The position numbers and the translations under genes were made by a program. Below the pieces are notes generated by a model that worked only from the letters and a program-made list of their open reading frames with translations, was not told the origin of the DNA and did no database searches. Below are positions 39,201 to 49,600 of a stretch of DNA of 64,000 bases, one piece after another (within the stretch, counting starts at the first letter, position 1; the number at the start of each line of letters is the position of its first letter). Source of the stretch: Thamnaconus septentrionalis (taxonomy: Eukaryota; Chordata; Actinopteri; Tetraodontiformes; Monacanthidae); assembly GCA_009823395.1 (NCBI GenBank), contig CM020520.1:3076501-3140500 (forward strand). The letters are read 5' to 3'.

Positions 39201-39839
39201 GAGTTGCCTCTCATGGAATTCTGCACTACAGTTTAAAAGCCACAACACAGTCTTGTGGAATAACTGAAATAGACATATTGCTGTTTTGGTGTTTTGCCTC
39301 CTAGACTTGGAGGAAAGCTCTGAGTCGGCTGAGAGAGAGGTGAGCGAGGGAGGAGAGAGAGAGAGAGAGAGGAGAGAGAGGAGAGAGAGAAGGACGGAGA
39401 GATGGAGAGACCTGGAGACACAACCACGACGGAGCCGGAGGAGACGACGGCGGCTGCAGAGATACAGCAGGCGGCGACCAGCTACAGTAAGTAGGAGGTG
39501 CCAGAAGCAGTGTTGACGTCATGCAAGGATCAAACAGTTACCATGCAGGCCGCATATATAAAAGTGCCAGTTTTCTCATCTAATTTTGTCCTTTTTTCTC
39601 ATCTAATTTTGCCTTGGAAAAAAGAACAACCTGATCCATCGTCTGTTCTGACCTCGATGTGTGCTTCCCTCTTCGCAGCCGCTCAGCCCAACTCCGTCTT
39701 CATCTGTCACAAGCGGCCCAGCTACTGCGCCAGCTCCTACCCTGCACTCAGGCCCAGGGTGTGCGGCGGCCAGCCGCTGGATCCCAGAGCCAGAGTGAGG
39801 AGGCTGCAGAGCATCACGCTGCGGCGCCTCAAGCACTGA
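34922..39839 (+). CDS. pde1c: Calcium/calmodulin-dependent 3',5'-cyclic nucleotide phosphodiesterase 1C
   Basis: Hydrolyses cAMP and cGMP in the cytosol when activated by Ca2+-calmodulin. Exon 1 starts MSWSTGKKEGFKKCRSATFS, matching the PDE1C-specific N-terminus; 35765-35811 adds NEGGESSRRPLARLA, and 35934-36091 ends LDAMEKAAIR. The PDE1 N-terminal domain follows (CLVKQLEKGEVPVSDLKKNL; PSEVREWLASTFTRQT), then the catalytic HD domain: NPYHNLVHAADVTQT (about 37205), AAIHDFEHTGTTNNFHIQT (about 37447), MSCHFQQIKAMK (about 37876), LLLHTADISHPAK (about 38070), ELGLPFSPLCDRKSTMVAQS (about 38309), FIDFIVEPTFSVL (about 38520). All metal-binding His/Asp positions are present. HTADISHPAK and QQPEAIDKPKA favour PDE1C over 1A/1B, as does synteny. 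The C-terminal tail is less certain: after WKAKAAK a GC-AG intron leads to DLEESSESAERE, then a GA-rich tract crosses the frame before GDTTTTEPEETTAAAEI and a last exon ending RRLQSITLRRLKH. Confidence 0.92.
35555..35586. repeat. (GT)n microsatellite, pde1c intron
   Basis: Dinucleotide run in the intron between the first two recognised pde1c coding exons. Confidence 0.9.
36203..36249. repeat. (GT)n microsatellite just upstream of a pde1c acceptor
   Basis: About 23 GT units run almost to the acceptor of the exon that starts LRCLVKQLEKG. Length variation here would sit in the polypyrimidine/branch region. Confidence 0.9.
37101..37134. repeat. (TGTTG)n pentanucleotide microsatellite
   Basis: Six to seven TGTTG units immediately precede the acceptor of the exon encoding VPISALISFISSLELGY. 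Confidence 0.9.
39348..39395. repeat. GA-rich tract within the pde1c C-terminal exon
   Basis: GAGAGA/GGAGAGAG repeats follow the codons for ESSESAERE. The reading frame of the upstream exon and that of the downstream Thr/Glu-rich segment differ by a shift that one GA unit could correct. Confidence 0.75.
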
Positions 39840-39940
39840 ACACCCAGGTTGAAGTGGCTCGTTTATAGGTCTGCGTGTGTGTGTGTGTGTGTGTGTGACT
39901 TGGCTCCTGTTGGTGCACATGGCCGCCTCCTCGGTTTCTT

Positions 39941-39946
39941 AATAAA
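39941..39946 (+). terminator. AATAAA polyadenylation signal of pde1c
   Basis: Canonical hexamer 102 bases after the pde1c stop codon. It lies 88 bases from the opposing signal of ppp1r17. Confidence 0.7.
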
Positions 39947-40033
39947 ATTCAAACTCAAAAACTTCTTTTGAGTTTGCGATCATTCGTGAATAACAACACC
40001 ACACATTAGTTTTCTTACCGTGATGAATCAAAA

Positions 40034-40039
40034 TTTATT
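40034..40039 (-). terminator. AATAAA polyadenylation signal of ppp1r17
   Basis: TTTATT on the plus strand reads AATAAA on the minus strand, 95 bases beyond the ppp1r17 stop. Confidence 0.65.
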
Positions 40040-40133
40040 TCAAATTCCATTTCCTGCCTCTGGCTTCCCGTAAATGTGACCCACTGGGCCTTTCAATTGA
40101 AGTTGAGTTGACACAATAATCAAAGGACGGCTG

Positions 40134-40628
40134 TCATTCCCTCCCATCCTCCTCCTCGTCCTCCAAGTGGGCCGGCTGCTTCTTCTCCTGCAGAGCTCTC
40201 ATACCTGTCCAAAGAGAAACCTGTCTGAGCCAGACCAATCTTCAGTCTTCACGCTCAGCAAACAGCAGATCATCCTCCACTTTACAAATGTACAAATTCA
40301 AAAATCATGACTCCATACTGATTTTTGATCAAGCTGACCTGGCACATGAGGTGGAGAGTTGAGGACCGGTGTGTCTTTTCTGCGCGGCTTCTTCTCCTCC
40401 CTCTCCTCCTCTTCCTTCTCTTCCTCCCGCTGGTCTGTCTTGGTGTCTGACTCCCCGAACGCCAGGCTCTCCAGGAGCTCCTTGTCTCTCACTAGTCACG
40501 CCAAAATAAACAAAGTCTAGGATTACTTGCAAACATTTAAATGGAGCACAATGCAAATTTGTGACGGAGGTGCGTGTCTGCTCACAGCGTCGTCGCTCCA
40601 GCGTCAGGGGGAGATGTTCCGTCTCCAT
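40134..40628 (-). CDS. ppp1r17: Protein phosphatase 1 regulatory subunit 17 (G-substrate), short form
   Basis: PPP1R17 is a cGMP-dependent-kinase substrate that inhibits PP1/PP2A when phosphorylated, best known in cerebellar Purkinje cells. Three exons join in phase: 40628-40586 (METEHLPLTLERRR), 40491-40339 (RDKELLESLAFGESDTKTDQ, an acidic Glu stretch, then KKPRRKDTPVLNSPPHVPG) and 40204-40134 (MRALQEKKQPAHLEDEEEDG, stop). The KKPRRKDTP-(A/V)-L motif is the diagnostic kinase site, with the phosphorylatable Thr in RRKDTP. Human PPP1R17 (155 residues) has two such repeats; here the predicted 88-residue product has only one. The start METEHL aligns with human MSTEQM. It is convergent with pde1c and lies between pde1c and itprid1, exactly as in mammals, which supports the assignment. 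An unseen extra exon is possible. Confidence 0.82.
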
Positions 40629-41676
40629 GCTCGGCGTCTCTCCTGGACCAAGGCAGCCTGACCGAGCCTGCAGAGCTCCCAGGTTTAAGAAGCCTGGAGG
40701 AGGAGCCTTTGCTCTTCTTCTGCCATTCATTCTCTTCGCCCTCCACTTGAGCAGTGGAGGACGATGGAAATAATTACCATGACAGAGAGCAACACTCAAC
40801 ACACTGCATTTGCAAAAACACACACAACATAATTTCCACCCCTACAATGGTCCTTTTAATCTGATCATTGAATTTAACACTGGAGAGGTTCCTATGTCTC
40901 TTCAGAAAGAGATGCATCCACATGGTAAAGCCTTCCAATATGCTGATGATGTAAATGTATTAATACCAGCGAGGATTCACCTAGTGGGAATATTTCATGA
41001 GAACATACACACAGACGTGGTTGTGTGAAAATCATCCTTCATGCCAAAATGACGGGGAGTTGAATCGCTGTGAATGCATTTTGTGCGTGATGTGAAATTA
41101 TTCAAGAGCAAAACACTCCAAGAGGCTCTGATGCTCCGCTCAGACAAAAGCCCTTTTCAAGTCTTGAAGGATGATCTTTTTTTAACCCTGCTACTTGGTC
41201 AGTTCAACACCACCGACGGTGTTTTAATAACACGTCAACACAAACGGGTCCATACTGCTGACAGTAAGAGATGTTGTTCAACATTCATTAATTCACTCAA
41301 GTGGCATTTAGCATAAAGAACATTGTGGGATCACGAAGCACAGGATGAACTCACGACTTTATGTCTTCAACGTTTTTTTTTTTTTTTTTTTTGATCAGTC
41401 ATTTCTTAGGGATGTTATTTCAACATAGAGATGCTTTGTAACCAGTACTTAGTATCAGCCAAAGAACACAGAACTTAAAATGAAAATTAAAAGACCAGAA
41501 ACCTTTAGAATTATGGTGACACTGAATAACATCAGCTTATTTTTTTTTCCTTTTGGTCATGAGACACTAATACTCCAGTGGCATATTTACAAAAGAATCA
41601 AAAGTTGAGGATGAGGAGTGCAGAGGTCACATCAGGTCGAGACAGATGGCAGTTTAGAGCTATAGAAAGATCAAAC
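40629..41676. other. Intergenic region upstream of ppp1r17 / downstream of itprid1
   Basis: AT-rich sequence with a poly-T run near 41376-41392 and no convincing exon on either strand. It presumably holds the ppp1r17 promoter and the itprid1 3' UTR. Confidence 0.45.
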
Positions 41677-42152
41677 TCAGCTGCTTCCCCTGCAGTCGAT
41701 GATCTCAGTCGCTAGACAGAGTCGGACCTGGCTGGAGCCGTTCGGGGGAGTCGGATCCAGGAAGTGACTCTCTGGGGTCCTCCTCCGACGGTCCTCTGGA
41801 GATGCGGCGTGGCCGCCGGCGTGGCGCCGCGGCAGCAGGCAGCACTGGGTGGCGACGGACCTGCTGGGGGTGCGGCTCCATGTCTCAGCCACAGACACTC
41901 TGAGCTGAGAGCAGGACTGAGACTGTTCGTCCAACAGCCGGTGCATCTTCTGTTCCAGGGAAGTATTCATTCATTCCCATGTTTGTTGGACTAGATGTTT
42001 GGAGCTAAACGCACCGGTGACGACGTCTCTCACCTGTTTGAGGCTCTCGTCATAGTGGCACACCAGCTCGTTCAGCTGCGTCCGCAGACTTCCTGCCTCC
42101 TTTTTCACAGCCTGTCTCAACGCTTCAATGTCCGACAGGTTGCGTCTGTAAG

Positions 42153-42189
<37 letters not shown>

Positions 42190-45180
42190 GCAGTTACACA
42201 GTCGTCATTATTCTCTGAGGAGAGAGAGGCTGCAGGCGAACATTGAAATAGAACTGCAAATTGCAGTCTTAATATATATTTCATGGTGACTTCTGGCTTT
42301 GCTAGGCCTACAAACGAGGGAAACTCTGGCTCATCTCTTCTGAGATATCTTAAGTTGGATGAGGCTAAAACAAAACAACAAACCTCTCTCTTGTTTGCTG
42401 CTACAGCTGTTATATTTTCCATTAAACATACTCTCACCCTGGACTTCATATACACACATTTTCTTCTGTCATGTTGACTTCCTTGATATTGAATATTTTT
42501 TAAATATTGTTTTATTCTGATGGTTGAGGTGCAACAATGCAGAGCAGACCTGAGTCCTCCCACCCACCTGTCCTGCTCAGAGAGCAGCTGGTAGGACTCG
42601 GCCTGCTCCTCACACAGTTGCTCCTCCATGCTGCTGAACACGGAGCAGTAGTGGCGCAGACAGCGTGTCATCTCCTGCAGCTCAGCCAGGGAGCTCTGTG
42701 GAGGAAACACACAAAAGTGCTCTGCTCAGCCTGGAGGACAGACACCGTGCCGGCAGTTTGCTGTCCCTCACCGAGATCTTTCCCACCTCCTGCTTCTCAC
42801 TGACACCCTCTTGGTTGCCGTTGGTGCACTGATGGCCACAGACACAGTCCCTCACCGCCGGTGCTGTTTGTCTCCGCCTCCTCCAGACCTTCACGCCGTC
42901 TCCACCCCTCCTCCTGTGAACCCCGTCATGGGGCCTCCTTTCTGTACTGTGTGCTGTCCGTGTGGCTGTGTGTCTCTGAATCTGCAGCTCCGTCCACGAC
43001 TGCACGGCACGAAACGGAGTGGAAGTGTCCAAGGCGAAGAGGCCGGACAGAACAGCGGATTTAGACCTCGCAGCCAAGGGGACGTCTCTTCTGTGGGCAA
43101 TGTGGGACGAGAGGGACGATGGGAGGGAGCAGCTGGAGAACTTGAGGCTCGGTACGGCTGATGGGAATGTTAAAGGGTTTAGGATGAAGGAGGACGGAGT
43201 GTCGGAGAAAAGAGCTGCGTCGTTTTCCACAAACTGCGGCCGAGGTGAGTGACTGGATACATCTGGAGGAGATGCGATGTGTGCAGTATCAGCAGGGTCT
43301 TCACAGCCGCTCGGGTCATCGTGCACGGGGGAACAGACGGACACCCGGATGGGTTCAGCCCAGTAGACCAAGCCCTCGGTGTCAGCCTGCTCCAGAACTG
43401 CACTCAGCAGCACACCTCCTCCTTCACCTTCTCCTGCAGGACCATCCAGCCAGGAGTCAGTGTCTGGATCACAGCTGCTCTCCTCCGTCACATCCCAGAT
43501 GCCACTTGGTCTCTGGGTGGGCGTGGCCCAGCGTGGGGCATCAGGTAAATCATGTGGCTTCTGCACTGACGACTGTTTGTCACTTTTTGTGAGCAACTGT
43601 GGCTTCTCTTCAGAAATAAATGTGGACGCCTCTGACGGACTGTCGTGGCTCTCTGTGTTTAAATCAGCAGTTTGTGTGACAACATTGTGGTTCACGCTGT
43701 TTCCTTCTTGTTTCATATCAGTCTGGAGGTCTGAGTCTTTCTGAGGGTCTGTGATGTCATCCGGCAGGTCCACTTCTGATTGGTACACGGCAGGTGCGAT
43801 TGGTGGACGACTGTCTGAGCTTTCAACCAGGACTTCATTTGCTGTGTTTTCTGCACTCTGCCTGGGAAAAGGCTTGTTTAGTGGAGGCAACACTGAGGGG
43901 GAGCGGAAATTAGTAAAACTATAATAAGCAACAGATGCGGCCGATTGCGGCCGAGCTGACTCCTGACACCCAGCAGCAGAGGCAGGATTTGCCTCTGACG
44001 CTCTCCTCATCACTTCTGACTCTGAGGTTGACACATTTCCAGACGGAGAGTCGGACAGAGAAGAAATTTCAGGAAGTGCGGGGAAGCTCGTACAAGGGTG
44101 AAGAGTGGAGACGGAATCAGGGACCTTTGGAAAGGCTGCATCTCCATCAGAGTCACCAGGATCAACAGAGGGTGAAGGTGACGATTGATGATTCTCAGTC
44201 TTTAACCCACCAATCAGAGCTGCAGGTCTCACTGAGGAAGACGTGATGGCGAGGGAGGGGGAGGAGTCGTGCGACATGAGCGCCGGGATTTCTAAGTAAT
44301 TCCCGTCAGGACTGGACAGTCGCCGTAGAGGAGGGCGATCAACGCTCAACAGACACCCCAGTGAGGGAGGTGGCGACTCAAGGAGAGCATTGATATCAGC
44401 AGGCGAGGTCAGAGAGGAGGAAGAGGAGGAGGAGAGTGTGTGAGGTCGGTAGTCGTGCAGAATGAAAACCCCGACTGAGGACTCGGCTACGGTGAGAACC
44501 TCCTCCAGGGGTTTTAAAGCAGTCTGCTCTGTTACAACACATCTACAGTCAATCATCTCTTCACCATCAGGTGTGAGTTCTTCTTGGAGAATCTTTGATG
44601 GGAGCGAACACGGTGGTGAACCACAGGGAGAGGATCCAGCTGAGGGCAAAGTGCTGTTCTGGGTGTTACTATGACTGAGGGACTTCCTGGCTAGTCGCCT
44701 GAACAAGGCGCCGACGTGCCTCCTTCTGGCCAGGGCTTCAGGAGGCAGGTCGCTCCTCTGGGGCGCTCTGAGGAACGCCGTGGTCACCTGCTGGAAAACC
44801 TCCACCTGTCTGAAACGACCTTGAGAAGAGCAGCAGAGCATTATCCAAAACACAACAAAACAGAACTGAAAAACTGTCATAATAAAGAGCTGCAGTAAAA
44901 AGGAACTTGTATTTAAGACATTTAATAACCACGTACACATACAATTGTTGCTAATCACCGATAGCACTGTTGCAGACTTACAGCCGACGTCGGGATTCTC
45001 CAGGTCCAGTCGGTTCCTCTGGGCCTCCAGAAACACCTGCAGGCTCATCCCGTTGGCTTGAGACTGGAAGTTAATGAAACGAGCTGGAATACGCATGGAG
45101 AGATCGGACTCATCGCAGCCGAAGCCCAGGTCCAAGAAGAGAGACTCCGGGTCGTCGTTCCACAGGTCGTGCATGTCCAT
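41677..45180 (-). CDS. itprid1: ITPR-interacting domain-containing protein 1 (KRAP family; CCDC129)
   Basis: Member of the KRAP/TESPA1/ITPRID family, which tethers inositol-trisphosphate receptors to actin. Exon 1 (45180-44982) encodes the signature ITPR-binding region: MDMHDLWNDDPESLFLDLGF, IPARFINFQSQANGMSLQVF, LEAQRNRLDLENPD. Exon 2 (44819-42772, unusually long) continues RFRQVEVFQQVTTAFLRAP, then a Ser/Pro/Glu-rich low-complexity body, and ends near SWTELQIQRH and VRDCVCGHQCTNGNQ. Coiled-coil exons follow: about 42695-42567 (LAELQEMTRCLRHYCSVFSS, EEQLCEEQAESYQLLSEQD), about 42146-42033 (LSDIEALRQAVKKEAGSLRT) and about 41958-41677 (KMHRLLDEQSQSCSQLRVSV, ending EIIDCRGSS). The product is about 900 residues. 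The choice of ITPRID1 over ITPRID2/TESPA1 rests on linkage to pde1c and ppp1r17. The 162-bp intron 1 is open and in frame (see findings). Confidence 0.88.
42157..42187. repeat. (CA)n microsatellite beside an itprid1 splice acceptor
   Basis: GCGCGCACACAC run immediately upstream, in minus-strand sense, of the exon encoding LSDIEALRQAVKK. Confidence 0.9.
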
Positions 45181-45210
45181 GGCGCCGCCGGCAACAGGCT
45201 AGGAGTCATG

Positions 45211-45251
45211 CAGCAGCAGCAGCGGCGGCGGCAGCAGCAGCAGCAGCAGCA
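45211..45251. repeat. CAG/CGG compound trinucleotide repeat
   Basis: CAGCAGCAGCAGCGGCGGCGGCAG followed by seven further CAG units on the plus strand (CTG/CCG in the itprid1 transcript, about 30 bases upstream of its ATG). Confidence 0.9.
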
Positions 45252-46197
45252 TGCCGACAAGCATGTGCAAGTGTTGCAGCGTCAGTCCTGACGGCTCCAA
45301 AATGACTTGAGACCCGGAGAGGCTTCACCCTAGCAGGAACAGGACAGCAGTCACTCCATTCATGTCTTATGTGCCAAAGTTGACCAGGCCGCCATCACAA
45401 CTTTCATATGCTTCTGATACAATTCATGTATTTTTTTCATATTCATCATTACAGTTTTGAATAGTAAAAGTTGTATTTAGGTGGATTTATTGAATATTAT
45501 GAAAACATATGAAGTTACAGTGAATGAGCAGCAGATTGATGGTGTGAGGGAGGAGCAGCAGCAACAGGATGAGTTTGTTGCTGTGTTTCCATGGTTGTCT
45601 TCACTGCTCATTTGCATGGCGTTTGAATGGGTTAACCTCACAGCAGGCAGGTGAGACTCTTATGTAAGGTACAGCAGACTGCTCTACCTAGTCAATGAAG
45701 AGATTACCTTTCATTTCTCACATGGAATATATTTTAATCCTGAGAGATTCAGAGTGAATATTTCAATGAAATGACAATGATAAGAAGGAAAAAGACGTGA
45801 AGAAAGAAAGTATTTGAACATCAACAAAAGGAAAATTAAAGTTACTCACTTTACTGGAACAGTGATCTTAAGCTTCCAGCTATTTTACACGGAGCGCGCA
45901 TCAACAGCTCATTCAGCTAAAACTGGTCTAGATTTGTAATTCCTGGCTAAACCATTTATACTAAATTTCAAAAGAAATAAAACAGACAAACTCACGGCTG
46001 GGTTTTGAAATGCATAACTGAACGGTGACTGTTCTGAGAGAAGAGACAGAGTTGTTCTTACCTGCGGCTCCTCACGCTTTGCATCTTCCCCTGCAAGCAC
46101 TTGACTGAGTCAGAGAGTGAGAGAGTGAGATGAGGATGGAGAGAGAGGAGGAGTATCGAATAGATGGCTTCAAGCAAGATGGACGAAAAAATTAATC

Positions 46198-46198
<1 letters not shown>

Positions 46199-46294
<96 letters not shown>
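46199..46294. repeat. Compound (AAAT)n(AAT)n microsatellite
   Basis: About eight AAAT units run into about 22 AAT units. It lies in the intergenic region between itprid1 and abcd3. Confidence 0.95.
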
Positions 46295-46296
<2 letters not shown>

Positions 46297-46644
46297 GACA
46301 ATGATCCATCAGCATCAGCAGTTTTTATTTGAAATAAATGTTTGTGTCAACCTCTTAGCAGAGACTAAAGAGTGATTACAAATGAGAGTTTGTGCAGGTG
46401 TTGCTTTAAAAAAAAACACACACACACACACACACACACACAATTTTAATTATAATTGTGTATATGATATTAAATGAATTCATAATTATTGATTTAGTAA
46501 GTAGAGGGCGAACGACCCATGTGTCCACTGGAGGGCGACATAGTGAATTTGCGAGGAAAAGACGCCGAGGAAGAAAAAAACTGTCGCGAGCCCGCAGAAC
46601 TCCCAGCATGCCCTTGTCCTGCGCAGCGGAGGCGCAGCAGAATC

Positions 46645-49600
46645 ATGGCGGCGTTCAGTAAGTATGTGACGGGGAAGAACTCCTCCATTGCTGCCGGGGT
46701 GCTTCTGGCTCTGTACCTGCTGAAAAGGAGAAGACGCTCCCGGGAGAAGGGCAGGTGAGTCAGTCCGAGCGAGTCTCCGTCTGTTTTTGGCCGGATTCGT
46801 CACTTTTCCGCAAGTTTGTACCGCGGGTCGCTGGTGTCGATCACCTGCTAGCCTCCACTTTGACAAGTGACACTTGTCTTCCTGCCGCCTCCACCGACTC
46901 GGTGCTGTTCCCGAGCCGCAGGTGAGTCTCTGATCTCCGCCTGCTCTGCTCTGGTTTGGTGCTGCGGGTTTGCTCCCCTGAGCCCACAGACGGACGCGTC
47001 GAGCTCCATTTGAGCTGCATCAACAACATCGGTTTGCCATTTTGCAGCCTCGGGATGACCACTAACTTTGGGGCTGTTGTGACGTAATCAATCCATTTGA
47101 AACGACAAGATTTGAACCGTCGGCAAAGGTTTTGGGTTGGGAAAGACTTCATGCGGTTGAGTTGTGTGACTTATGACAACGTCCCTTCACAATAATTTAA
47201 AACCGGTCAATCAGATCGAAGGTTAAACAAACTATTTTCATGCAACAATTCAGTCAAACATTCATGTTTGTCATCAATTATTCCTTCAGCCGTTGACGAA
47301 AATTTGCACCCGGGCACATAAAACATCATTTCCTCGTCATAAACATTAAATCTTCACTATTGAGACTGGAATCACGTGACTGTTGTCGTTACAAAACGCC
47401 GTCAAGTTGTCAGTCGTGTTCAGGAGTTATTTGCATATCAGGAAATTCAAATGCCTGGTCCGAATTCAAAGACCCTCAGGCTGTAACTGCAACATTGTGA
47501 GTCGTTTAACAACAAACTGCTTCTTTTTAAATTCTTTGCTCAAAAAAAGATGTTTACAGTGACGTGATGCTTGTGTTTTGTCATTGTGCTAAACCCAGAT
47601 ATGATCAACCCATTTATCTTCTTCCATTATTATTTGTTCGCAGTAAGAAAATCAGTCCGGATCTGGTTCTCAACACTGAGGTACAGCAGTGACTGCCACT
47701 CTTCTTCCTCAACTCCAGACTCGCTCGTTGCCTGCGTGCGGCGTCAGGGCCCTCACGTATTATTTCTCCACACGCAGAAAGATGGCAAGAAGGACCGAGC
47801 TGCGGTCGACAGGCTCTTCTTCCTCCGCATCCTGCGGATCATGCGCATCATGGTGCCGGGCTTCTTCTGCAAGGAGGTACGACATGATGGAAGCCGGTCC
47901 GCCCGGCGGCTGCCTGGCCGCTGACAGCTGGGCTTGGACAGTGGCGCGGCTCTCTGGGTGGAGGATTGCTTGTGTGGTGGTGATTCATCAGTCTGGTTGA
48001 GATGAGCGCGCTGTAAATACGTCTCTGCTGCTCTGTTGCCCTTTAACACAGTTAGTTCAGCTTCACGCACTGTGGTCATTGTCACTCGCCAGTTCACTCG
48101 ATATGGGCCGAGCGAAGGGCAGGAAGATAAAGGGCTGAACGAACGGCTCTTCCTCTGATTCACTGACTCTCTAACTCTCTCCTCGCCGCAGACTGGATTC
48201 CTCCTCCTCATCGCCGCCATGTTGGTGACCAGGACCTACTGTGACGTGTGGATGATCCAGAACGGCACCATGATTGAAAGGTGCGACTCTTGATTTTGCG
48301 CAGATAAATATCCCACTTGGATGGATGCAGATGGAGATAAAGGAGTCCCAAGCTCAAGGACTTGACTGATAAAAAAGAGCAGCCTTTCACCTTCTTCTGC
48401 ACGAGAGGAGCGCCTGTGAGGCCACGCCCCCAAACACCCAGAGCAGTCAAACCTTGGGCGTAATGTTCACGTGTATGCAGATGTGAAAGGCCGACTTAAT
48501 TTGTCTGCCTTTTCCTCAGACGTGCTCTTATCAGCGCTGCACATGCCCAACACGTGATCATGAAAAGCACAGGCGGTGTGCAAACACGGAGCTTTTCATC
48601 CATCGTAAAAGAATCTCAAACACCAATCACGACGTCAGAGTTTGAACAACCTTTTGACAGTTCCAGAGACAGAGTCCATCCAGTTTCTGTCCCGTCGACT
48701 GTCTTGTTTATATAAGAGGGCTTGAAATGGAGGAGCGAGCGATGGACAATGCTGCAGGATACTGACGTTGACCCCGTGGTTGATCATTGACAGGCGATAG
48801 CGCGTCTCTGGCGCGGTTAGTGATCAAGGTTTTCCAACAGTCGGTGGCAAGGACGTCCGTCTGTGGATTTCAACAGAAACACAGACAATCACAACATCTA
48901 CAAGCGCAGGCTCACAAGTTGTCATGCGTGACGCAGGCATCTTCTGAATGAAGCAGGATTTAAAGTGTGGAGCAGATTATTGCCGGAGACGACACGCGGC
49001 TTCTTTTTTCAACATCCGCTGCTGTTTCAATGATTTATTTTAGTGCAGAGTAAAGAAGAAGAAGAAACACTTAAGTGTGACTTGACAGGAAGCGGCGGCG
49101 CAGGTTGCAGACCAACCTGCCTGCATTCCAGACAAATCCCAGTTGAAAGTGTTGTGCAACAACCTGTGCGTCAGACAATTTAATTCGGTTTTTTTTTATA
49201 GCTTCCACTGAATCTTTGCTTCTGAAACCCTCTGTTTTTTTAAACACACACACACACACACATGCACGCACACATGCACACGCAGTCAGTCGCACACATC
49301 TAGGGCATGGTGACCTTTCAAAATCAAAGTGTGTGAAGGTTCAACGCTGAATAAAATTGATGACTTGAGTTATTGGGGGTTGGGGGAAAGCGATGGTTTA
49401 TATGGCGGGACTAATCAGCCCAGTGAGCAATAGGTGCAAACGGTAGTCCAAGGTTACTAGTTAGTGGTTGTCCCTGTGCTAGTGTGCTAGCTGGACGCTC
49501 TGTTCTGGACAAACTGGCGCCTCCGTGGACACTCAGCAGTCAGAGGCTGCAGGGAGAAACACAGCTGCAACTCTTGAAGTTGTTCTGACTTCCGTTGCAA

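Larger units (their letters stand above)
45181..46644. other. itprid1 / abcd3 divergent intergenic region
   Basis: 5' flanks of both genes. It contains the CAG/CGG-type trinucleotide tract (45211-45251) in the itprid1 5' UTR, a compound (AAAT)n(AAT)n microsatellite (46199-46294), a (CA)n run (46418-46441) and, close to the abcd3 start, GC-rich sequence that is probably its promoter. No coding exon is recognised. Confidence 0.5.

Noticed and set aside
40329..40823. 164-residue minus-strand ORF as one exon
   Set aside because: Its middle frame covers ppp1r17 exon 1, but it then reads through the intron and a wrong frame of exon 2. The spliced model has the diagnostic KKPRRKDTP motif.
42682..45180. 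Single-exon 832-residue protein
   Set aside because: The frame is open through a 162-bp intron and past the exon-2 donor. Homology to the KRAP family shows the spliced structure instead.
47571..48220. Extra gene in abcd3 intron 1-2
   Set aside because: The ORFs are alternative frames of the abcd3 exon encoding [16 protein letters not shown] and its flanking introns.
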